Positions 1 through 5,437 of a DNA stretch of 6,613 nt are shown here, in pieces. The first letter of the stretch is position 1. Every line of letters starts with the position of its first letter. A program made the translations under genes and the position numbers. The notes beneath the pieces are model-generated. The model worked only from the letters and a program-made list of their open reading frames with translations, was not told where the DNA came from and did no database searches. The stretch is taken from NCBI GenBank assembly GCA_017645985.1, contig JAGCNK010000001.1, positions 1-6,613 on the forward strand, written 5' to 3'. Origin of the DNA: Bacteroidales bacterium. GTDB taxonomy: Bacteria; Bacteroidota; Bacteroidia; Bacteroidales; UBA3824.

Positions 1-76
1 CCAATTCGCGCACACGGCGACCTATAAGTTGCGTGGTTTGCGAACCGAAATCAAGAATTATTATTTTTTGCTGCAT
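1..76 (-). CDS. guaA: GMP synthase (glutamine-hydrolysing), N-terminal fragment
   Basis: Reading leftward from the ATG at 76-74, the 25 visible codons give MQQKIIILDFGSQTTQLIGR followed by RVREL. The IIILDFGSQTTQLIGRRVRE stretch is the characteristic start of the class I glutamine amidotransferase domain of GMP synthase. That enzyme converts XMP to GMP in the cytoplasm using ATP and ammonia from glutamine. The catalytic Cys-His-Glu triad, the ATP pyrophosphatase domain and the dimerisation domain lie beyond the left edge and cannot be checked. The start lies 23 bp downstream of the rnz stop codon, with only AT-rich sequence and no Shine-Dalgarno between them, so it is probably cotranscribed with rnz. 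The N-terminal motif is very distinctive. The main caveat is that so little of the gene is visible. Confidence 0.9.
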   Translation of the reverse strand, partial: MQQKIIILDFGSQTTQLIGRRVREL

Positions 77-99
77 ATTGGTGTTTGTTTAATTAATTG

Positions 100-1023
100 T
101 CATACAGTAAATTCCATACCATCTTCGGCGGCGGTGGAATTCGGGAAAACCTCTTGAGTTTCCACTTCCAAGAGCGATTTAATCTGGTCGTTGCCGTATC
201 GGTGCGAGTAATGACCTATTATTAGCCTTTCCACTCCGGCGTTTTTGGCTATCTGCGCAGCCTGTGCTGTGGTGGTGTGAAAGGTGAGTTTTGCACGCTC
301 TGCCAAGGTCTTGTCGTAAGTGGCCTCGTGGTAGAGCACGTCGCAACCTTTGACCGCCTCCTCAACAGATTTGAGCGCGAGGGTGTCGGTGATAAAAGCG
401 TACGACTTGGGTGTGGGCGGCTCGGTGGTGAGTTCCGAGTTTGGAATGGTTTCGCCGTTTTCGAGATGAAGGTCAGAACCCTCTTTGATTGCCACTATCT
501 CGGCAATTGTAAGGTTATATTTGTCAATCATCTCTGAGCGGATGTTTTTTAATGCTGTTTTTTCCTTGAAAATAAAACCGCAAGTAGGTACTCTGTGCTT
601 TACGGGAACGCTGTACACCTCGATAGCCTTGTCTTCGTAGATAAGTTCCACTTGGTCGTAATGCAGTGGTACAAAGATAGTTTTGAAACCAAGTTCGTCG
701 AGTTTGGTGGGCGAATACTCGCCTTCGAGCATTTTTTGAAGGTCGGGATGCGCGTGTATATATAGGTCGTTGGTTCGTCCCAAAAGACCGTAAGAGCTTA
801 ACAGTCCGAACAATCCGTAAAAATGGTCGCCGTGAAGGTGCGAAATAAAGATATGCTTGATGGCGGCAGTGCGTATGCCGTATCGGTTCATCTGCACCTG
901 GGTAGATTCGGCGCAGTCAACAAGATAAGGGTGCGTGTTGTGAGTCACCACCTGCGCTGTGGCGTATCTGTGCTTCGACGGCAGAGCCGATCCGCAGCCG
1001 AGTATTTTAACTTGAAACGACAT
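100..1023 (-). CDS. rnz: Ribonuclease Z (tRNA 3'-processing endonuclease)
   Basis: This 307-residue protein is a metallo-beta-lactamase-fold nuclease of the usual short RNase Z (ElaC/RNase Z1) length. It cuts pre-tRNAs after the discriminator base so that CCA can be added or exposed. Visible family marks, in order, are the N-terminal ILGCGSALPS strand/turn, the zinc-binding SHLHGDH motif (His62, His64, Asp66, His67), and VKHRVPTCGF with the next zinc His143. These are followed by FITDT with bridging Asp213, the HEATY motif at 232-236, FHTTTAQAA around His249 and GHYSHRY with His271. Every metal ligand expected of an active enzyme is present, so it should be functional. The ATG at 1023 gives the canonical MSFQVKILG start, and the family motif follows at once. 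It lies 64 bp after the siaC-like stop and 23 bp before guaA. A good -7 box at 1049-1056 suggests it can be transcribed independently of the upstream kinase genes. Confidence 0.95.
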   Translation of the reverse strand: MSFQVKILGCGSALPSKHRYATAQVVTHNTHPYLVDCAESTQVQMNRYGIRTAAIKHIFISHLHGDHFYGLFGLLSSYGLLGRTNDLYIHAHPDLQKMLEGEYSPTKLDELGFKTIFVPLHYDQVELIYEDKAIEVYSVPVKHRVPTCGFIFKEKTALKNIRSEMIDKYNLTIAEIVAIKEGSDLHLENGETIPNSELTTEPPTPKSYAFITDTLALKSVEEAVKGCDVLYHEATYDKTLAERAKLTFHTTTAQAAQIAKNAGVERLIIGHYSHRYGNDQIKSLLEVETQEVFPNSTAAEDGMEFTV

Positions 1024-1048
1024 ATCACTATCTTTTTTCTTGACGGCG

Positions 1049-1056
1049 CAAAGATA
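1049..1056 (-). promoter_or_regulatory. Candidate Bacteroidetes -7 promoter box for rnz(-guaA)
   Basis: On the minus strand the sequence is TATCTTTG, a perfect match to the Bacteroidetes primary sigma factor -7 consensus TAnnTTTG. It is followed by GCGCC, and the rnz ATG starts 25 bases further on, so the leader would be about 20 nt. A TTTG that could serve as the -33 element is at 1082-1085, but the spacer of 25 bp is longer than the usual 19-21, so the upstream half is weak. The location between two same-strand genes implies that rnz-guaA has its own start even if read-through from the siaC-like gene occurs. Confidence 0.5.
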
Positions 1057-1087
1057 TTGAAAAAAATCGTAAAATGCAGAACAAATG

Positions 1088-1468
1088 TTATTCTATAACC
1101 CTAAGTTCGATGGGGAAATTGATAGTGTAGCGGAGGTCTTCGCCGTTTTCTTGCGAAGATTCGTCGCCGTCTTCGTAGTACCAGATGATTTTGAGAGTGT
1201 TGGGTTCTTGGATGCTTTTAAGTATCGACATCAGTTCCAGCACGCAGCGCAGAGTGGCGGAGTTGTAGTACTCAAAATTGAAAATAAGTTCGGTATAGTT
1301 TTTAGGTTGTGCGGCGTAATCTTCCAACCATTTGAAAATAGGCGAATAGAATGCGTCGCTGTCTTCGGGCATAGAGCGGCCTGCGATGGTCAGTTTGCCT
1401 TCGTCGGGGTCGAATACAACACGTGGTGTGGTACTTGTGGCTTCTATATAAAGTTTCTGCATCTGCAT
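1088..1468 (-). CDS. SiaC-like regulatory phosphoprotein (DUF1987 family)
   Basis: This small acidic cytoplasmic protein of 126 residues is the full length expected for DUF1987/SiaC. Recognisable family features are the N-terminal LYIEATSTTPRVVFDPDEG, the GRSMPEDSDAFYSPIFKWLE segment (30-49), the central strand/helix LIFNFEYYNSATLRCVLELM (61-80) and the C-terminal IIWYYEDGDE. The fold is STAS-like, related to anti-sigma-factor antagonists. In Pseudomonas aeruginosa, SiaC is phosphorylated by SiaB at Thr68 and, when unphosphorylated, activates the diguanylate cyclase SiaD. By my own eye alignment the phosphosite falls at Ser70 in the YYNSAT segment. The next gene upstream on the same strand, 105 bp away, encodes a SiaB-like kinase, which supports the assignment. 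No SiaD or SiaA is in the window, so the output partner is unknown. An alternative start is the ATG two codons later (1462); homologues generally begin close to the KLYIEAT stretch. Confidence 0.85.
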   Translation of the reverse strand: MQMQKLYIEATSTTPRVVFDPDEGKLTIAGRSMPEDSDAFYSPIFKWLEDYAAQPKNYTELIFNFEYYNSATLRCVLELMSILKSIQEPNTLKIIWYYEDGDESSQENGEDLRYTINFPIELRVIE

Positions 1469-1486
1469 TTATTTATTTTTTGTGTG

Positions 1487-1494
1487 CAAATATA
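1487..1494 (-). promoter_or_regulatory. Candidate -7 promoter box for the siaC-like gene
   Basis: The minus strand reads TATATTTG, a perfect TAnnTTTG match, 18 bases upstream of the siaC-like ATG. It lies in a 105-bp AT-rich gap after the kinase gene. The nearest TTTG upstream (1527-1530) is 32 bp away, too far for a normal -33 element. The match could also arise by chance in such AT-rich DNA. If real, siaC can be expressed separately from siaB with a very short leader. Confidence 0.3.
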
Positions 1495-1573
1495 TATAAA
1501 AAATAAATAGTTGGTATCATTATACTCAAAAAAAAGTTCAAAGTTTCACCTTTTTTGTTAAAAATTTGAATTG

Positions 1574-2665
1574 TCAAATACAGCATTCCATAGTCAGGAG
1601 AGCGTTGTTAGAATCCTGATTGTCAAATACGTACGAGATACCAGTCCTGCTTTCGCGGGCAATATCTATCAGACCAAGACCTGATGTCACATCCAAATTG
1701 TCGTGTCCGTTGCGGAGTATGTGGCGGTAGTAGTCGTCGAGCTCTGACGGGTCTTTGGCGTTGAGTTTGTCGATATACGCTTGGAGTGTGTCCACCTCGT
1801 TGGTAGGAATCGAGTTGGAGGCTGTCAAAGTATACTGCGTGCCGCTTTTGCCAATTGAGAATAGTCCCTCGTGTTCGTCGTTGTTGGTGGACACTGCGTG
1901 TTTTGAGATGTTTTGAATCATCTCCACCATAATGTGGTATACCTTGCGCTGGGTTTTCAGCTCGGGGTCGAGCACGGCGATGTTGTTTTCGGCCATCATA
2001 AGTATCTGGTTGACAGCGTTTCGGTCAAAGTCTCCCTTGACGGCTATGAACTTGTGGTTCTGTTCCATCAGGTTTTTGATAAATTCGGTGCGGTCGATAC
2101 TGATTGTCTCTGAATCGTCGGTGCTGCATTTCAGCCTTAGCTGGAAGAAGAAAAACGAGCGTTTGTCGTCGATGGGAACGAATTTGAAATCCAATTTTTC
2201 CTTGGTTTTGCGAATCATCTCCACAAATCCGAGCCCCGCGCCGCCCTCTTTCGAGAGCTGTTTGTTGGTGAGAGTCTCCACAAATATCTGTTTCAGCTCG
2301 TCGGCGTTCATAGAGTTCACGCGCTCAAGCTTCTCCTTTATGTTGCTGATTTTTGCATTGTCAACGTAGTTGCCCGATGTTATGTAATAGCTTCTGTTTC
2401 TGCGTCGTACAACAAAGATTTCGCCCGAGGTCTCATCTTCTGGTCTGCCCGAAAGTCCGTATCTGAGAATGTTTTGGAAACTCTCAATCATCAGAAACGA
2501 CACTTTGTTTTTCTGACCTTCGGAGTCGGAACTCTTAGCCATGTAACCTTTCCAAAGCTCGGTGGCCATACCTAACACGGAGTTGTCGAACCTGCCTAAG
2601 TATATGAAACTCAGGTCGTCGTCCTTAAGTTCGTTGAATAGTATTTGGTTGGTATTATTGTCCAT
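1574..2665 (-). CDS. Tandem two-domain SiaB-like protein kinase (GHKL-type, DUF6272-like)
   Basis: Starting from the ATG at 2665, this predicted cytoplasmic protein has 363 residues and no signal peptide or membrane segment. It is built from two homologous halves, about residues 18-180 and 200-363. Each half has a FIxxxGxFD-like opening strand (half 1 FIYLGRFD, half 2 FIAVKGDFD). Each also has a GHKL N-box (MIESFQNILRYG with Glu61, Gln64, Asn65; MVEMIQNISKHA with Glu248, Gln251, Asn252). An Asn-containing turn follows (TSGNY; TASNS), then a glycine-box (EGGAGLGFVEMIRKT at about 140-154; TSGLGLIDIARES at about 327-339). SiaB of Pseudomonas is a single such domain that phosphorylates SiaC, and here a SiaC-like gene lies directly downstream. 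Both halves keep the ATP-binding residues, so neither is obviously dead. The longest open frame begins at a TTG (2692) nine codons earlier. I prefer the ATG because TTG starts are rare and a candidate -7 box overlaps the TTG. The family call rests on motif recognition. A generic histidine-kinase-like ATPase is the alternative. Confidence 0.8.
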   Translation of the reverse strand: MDNNTNQILFNELKDDDLSFIYLGRFDNSVLGMATELWKGYMAKSSDSEGQKNKVSFLMIESFQNILRYGLSGRPEDETSGEIFVVRRRNRSYYITSGNYVDNAKISNIKEKLERVNSMNADELKQIFVETLTNKQLSKEGGAGLGFVEMIRKTKEKLDFKFVPIDDKRSFFFFQLRLKCSTDDSETISIDRTEFIKNLMEQNHKFIAVKGDFDRNAVNQILMMAENNIAVLDPELKTQRKVYHIMVEMIQNISKHAVSTNNDEHEGLFSIGKSGTQYTLTASNSIPTNEVDTLQAYIDKLNAKDPSELDDYYRHILRNGHDNLDVTSGLGLIDIARESRTGISYVFDNQDSNNALLTMECCI

Positions 2666-2689
2666 AATATTAGTAATATTCTGCTTGGT

Positions 2690-2697
2690 CAAAAATT
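2690..2697 (-). promoter_or_regulatory. Weak candidate -7 box for the siaB-like gene
   Basis: The minus strand reads AATTTTTG, one mismatch from TAnnTTTG, with TTTT (2717-2720) 19 bp upstream as a degenerate -33 element. It would put transcription start near 2684 and leave a leader of roughly 20 nt before the ATG at 2665. The surrounding DNA is very AT-rich, so this is only a weak suggestion. Confidence 0.25.
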
Positions 2698-2734
2698 TAA
2701 TTATTTTTAAGGCTATAAAAATAAAAAAACTATC

Positions 2735-2742
2735 TAAATTTG
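2735..2742 (+). promoter_or_regulatory. Candidate -7 promoter box for the T9SS substrate / TPR operon
   Basis: The plus strand reads TAAATTTG, a perfect TAnnTTTG match, 49 bases before the ATG at 2792. It lies in the 126-bp divergent region shared with the siaB-like gene. No clear TTTG sits 19-21 bp upstream; only T-runs occur around 2703-2708. The leader would be about 45 nt and carries no Shine-Dalgarno, as is common in this phylum. Confidence 0.35.
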
Positions 2743-2791
2743 TAAAATTTCTTAATGATATTTTTTTTGAAAAAACGAATAAAACTGATTT

Positions 2792-5437
2792 ATGTTAACC
2801 AAAATTGTAAAGTTTTTGCTTCTGGCCTGTATGATTATGACCTCGGCACCCTTGTTGGCCACCCACAACCGTGCCGGCGAAATTGTCTACAAGCATATTT
2901 CGGGCTATAAATACAAGCTTTTCATATATACCTACTGCTATACGCTTACCGACGCCGACCGCGACGAGCTTGAACTAGACTGCGGCGACGGCACTGGCAA
3001 GGAGGTGCTGCGGCGTACTTCTAAAACCTTTTTGGACGACGGTACGCCATTCAACGATAATACCAAGGAGGCTCACACCCTTATCTGCAAAAATATTTAC
3101 GAGGGCGAGCATACGTTTTCGGGTCCCGGTGTCTACACCTTATATATGGAGGACCCAAACCGAAACGAGGGCGTTGACAACATTCCCAATTCGGTGAACG
3201 TGGTGTTTTCGATCAAGACCATACTTTCGATAGGCACTGTGGCAGGCAACAACAGTTCGCCCGTGCTGCTCAATCCGCCTATGGACAAGGCTGCGCTCAA
3301 CAAGGTGTTCGTTCACAATCCGGGAGCATACGACCCCGACGGCGACAGTCTCAGCTACAAGATTGCCCACTGCCTTACCGAAAACGGCGTTGAGATTGTG
3401 GGATATTCGTTTCCTCCCGTCACCAACTCGATTTATGTGGATCCGTACACTGGCGACTTTGTTTGGGACCGTCCATCAAAAATAGGCTCTTTCAACGTGG
3501 CTATGGTGATTGAGGAGTGGCGCAACCACGTTAAGATAGGAGAGGTGCTCCGCGACATTCAGGTGGATGTGATGGACACCGACAACCATACTCCCGAAAT
3601 CGACAATCTTGCAAACCACTGTGTTATAGCCGATTCGCTGTTGCAGTTTACTGTTACGGCTCACGACCCCGATTCCCGCGACCTTGTGGAGCTGTCGGCT
3701 TCGGGCGGCGTGTTTCAGGTGGAGGACAGTCCCGCCACATTTGTGGTTATGGGCAATAAAACCAAGAATCCGAAAGGATATTTTGAGTGGCAGACCACAC
3801 GCAACCATGTGCGCCGACTGCCTTACGACGTGCTTTTCCGTGCTGTTGACGACGACATTAAAGTGCCGCTGACCGCATACAACAAAAACAAGATTACCGT
3901 GATAGCTCCGCCGCCCGAGATTGTGTCGGCTCAGCCTACCAACAGCACCATCAGCATTACGTGGAACAATGGCGGCAACGACAACGCCACCGGCTACAAG
4001 ATTTACCGCCGTGCCCGTCCCGACAATTTTGAACCCGAAACCTGCGAAACCGGTATGCCCTCGGCCTGGGGTTACGAGCTTGTCAAGGTGGTGACCAATC
4101 CCAGCGAGACCTCTTTCCTCGACAACAACAACGGCATCGGACTTGCCTCGGGCTTCTGTTACTGCTACCGAGTTACCGCCACATTTGCCGACGGTGCCGA
4201 GAGCATCGTGTCGAAACCTATTTGCAAAGTGCTGTCAAGAGGCACGATAGTGTTTACACAAGCCACTGTGGAAGAGACCGACGAAACCAATGGCGCTATA
4301 CACCTGCAGTGGACTCAGCCTGCCGACCTTGACCAAAACGTTGTGAAACCGCCTTACGCCTACCTGCTGTTCCCTGCGCATGGTATTTACGACGGTATCT
4401 ACACGCAGCAGATTGAAATCAACGGCATTAAAGACACCACTTATACGCAGACCAACATCGACACATACAATAAAGGCAGCATTTACAAAATCACCTTTAC
4501 CAACCGCAACCAGGAGACCGGAGGATGGAACTCTATCGGCTCGGCGTCGATGGCGTCGTCGGTGTTTATCAAGCTGGAATGCGCCAACAGGTCTATCAAG
4601 ATTACTCACGAGGCCGACGTGCCTTGGAAAAACGACACATTTGTAGTGTACCGCCGTGATCCGGGAGCCACCGAGTTCGACTCGATAGGATACTCTACCG
4701 ATGGCACTTATCTCGACCAGAACCTCACCAACGACGTGGAGTATTTTTACAAGATGAAGACCATCGGCTATTATTCGGAGGAGGGACTGCCCGACCATAT
4801 TGAAAACTGGTCGCAGATAGCATCCGGCATTCCGTTAGACACTGTGCCGCCGTGCGTTAAGCTCAATCTCACATCTTATTGCGACGAGGCTGTCAACAAG
4901 CTGGAATGGCATCCCGATACGGTGTGCGGACTGGATATAGAAAAATATCACATTTATTACAGCGAGACCCTCGACGGCGAGCTGCAGCTTATTGCCGACG
5001 CCGAACCCACCGTGCTTGAATACGAGCATCATCCCACAGTAGGTATGGCGGGCTGCTATGTGGTTACCGCCACCGACCTGGCAGGCAACACCGGCTCTAC
5101 CGACCAGCGCACCTGTATCGACAACTGCGAATACTACCGACTGCCTAACGTGTTCACTCCCAACGGCGACGGCATCAACGACCTTTTCCACCCGTATCCC
5201 TACCAGTTTGTCGACCGAATTGATATGACAATCACCAACCGCTGGGGCAAGGTGGTGTTCAAAACCAGCGACCCCGACATCAACTGGGACGGCAACGACC
5301 AGCAGACCGGCACCAAGATGCCCGACGGAGCATATTTCTACCGCTGCACAGTTTACGAGTACAGGCTTTCGGGACTGGAGGAACGCGAGCTGGAGGGATT
5401 CATTACCATATTAAGCAAACAAACCGACAAAAAATGA
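2792..5437 (+). CDS. Exported multidomain Ig/FN3-like protein with T9SS type B sorting domain
   Basis: This 881-residue surface or secreted protein is complete from start to stop. Residues 1-23 form a Sec signal peptide (basic KIVK, hydrophobic FLLLACMIM, cleavage near LLA-THN). Residues about 24-142 match the ATHNRAGEIVYKHISG-type N-terminal domain common in Bacteroidota gliding-motility-associated proteins. Two cadherin/Ig-like domains follow (about 150-262, with DPDGDSL at 181-187 and VIEEWRNHVKIGEVLRDIQV; about 268-371). Then come about four fibronectin type III-like domains (373-480, 484-592, 595-682, 686-776). The first of these carries Cys418, 456, 458 and 478, probably disulfide-forming. 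Residues 782-876 are the type B sorting domain: LPNVFTPNGDGINDLF, ITNRWGKVVF, WDGN, DGAYFY and final GFITIL. This domain directs export through the T9SS outer-membrane machinery, and it usually depends on a PorP/SprF-type partner. No catalytic domain is visible, so adhesin or matrix scaffold is my inference. The start ATG is fixed by the signal peptide. A TPR gene overlaps its stop. Confidence 0.92.
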   Translation: MLTKIVKFLLLACMIMTSAPLLATHNRAGEIVYKHISGYKYKLFIYTYCYTLTDADRDELELDCGDGTGKEVLRRTSKTFLDDGTPFNDNTKEAHTLICKNIYEGEHTFSGPGVYTLYMEDPNRNEGVDNIPNSVNVVFSIKTILSIGTVAGNNSSPVLLNPPMDKAALNKVFVHNPGAYDPDGDSLSYKIAHCLTENGVEIVGYSFPPVTNSIYVDPYTGDFVWDRPSKIGSFNVAMVIEEWRNHVKIGEVLRDIQVDVMDTDNHTPEIDNLANHCVIADSLLQFTVTAHDPDSRDLVELSASGGVFQVEDSPATFVVMGNKTKNPKGYFEWQTTRNHVRRLPYDVLFRAVDDDIKVPLTAYNKNKITVIAPPPEIVSAQPTNSTISITWNNGGNDNATGYKIYRRARPDNFEPETCETGMPSAWGYELVKVVTNPSETSFLDNNNGIGLASGFCYCYRVTATFADGAESIVSKPICKVLSRGTIVFTQATVEETDETNGAIHLQWTQPADLDQNVVKPPYAYLLFPAHGIYDGIYTQQIEINGIKDTTYTQTNIDTYNKGSIYKITFTNRNQETGGWNSIGSASMASSVFIKLECANRSIKITHEADVPWKNDTFVVYRRDPGATEFDSIGYSTDGTYLDQNLTNDVEYFYKMKTIGYYSEEGLPDHIENWSQIASGIPLDTVPPCVKLNLTSYCDEAVNKLEWHPDTVCGLDIEKYHIYYSETLDGELQLIADAEPTVLEYEHHPTVGMAGCYVVTATDLAGNTGSTDQRTCIDNCEYYRLPNVFTPNGDGINDLFHPYPYQFVDRIDMTITNRWGKVVFKTSDPDINWDGNDQQTGTKMPDGAYFYRCTVYEYRLSGLEERELEGFITILSKQTDKK
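5137..5419 (+). other. T9SS type B C-terminal sorting domain (gliding-motility-associated CTD)
   Basis: This segment encodes residues about 782-876 of the preceding protein. It opens with LPNVFTPNGDGINDLF, where NGDGIND resembles a calcium-binding loop. It continues with NRWGKVVF, WDGN and DGAYFY, and ends with EGFITIL a few residues before the stop. The order and spacing match the CHU_C/TIGR04131 type of sorting signal. Only a short KQTDKK tail follows, so the signal is at the extreme C terminus as required. Confidence 0.92.

Larger units (their letters stand above)
2666..2791. promoter_or_regulatory. Divergent intergenic region between the siaB-like gene and the T9SS operon
   Basis: This 126-bp, very AT-rich spacer lies between two gene starts that point away from each other, so it must hold at least the rightward promoter and probably both. 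A perfect -7 match faces right (2735-2742) and a one-mismatch match faces left (2690-2697). I see no convincing palindromic operator. It contains no small ORF or RNA I can support. Confidence 0.6.

Noticed and set aside
1085..1510. 141-codon plus-strand open frame covering the siaC-like gene.
   Set aside because: It mirrors a recognisable DUF1987 gene on the minus strand almost exactly and has no family features of its own.
1528..1557. Possible terminator hairpin between the siaB-like and siaC-like genes (AAAAAAG arm paired with CTTTTTT, 13-nt loop).
   Set aside because: The 7-bp stem has one G-C pair and otherwise only A-T pairs, and on the minus strand no separate T-tract follows it. It is better explained by homopolymer runs in AT-rich DNA.
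2666..2692. Nine-codon N-terminal extension of the siaB-like protein from a TTG start at 2692.
   Set aside because: TTG starts are uncommon, the extension adds no family sequence, and a candidate -7 box overlaps it. The ATG at 2665 is preferred.
4235..4798. 187-codon open frame on the minus strand opposite the T9SS protein.
   Set aside because: It lies wholly inside a well-supported gene on the other strand and shows no recognisable domain. It is a by-product of that gene's codon usage, as are the other antisense frames at 3140-3808 and 4835-5191.
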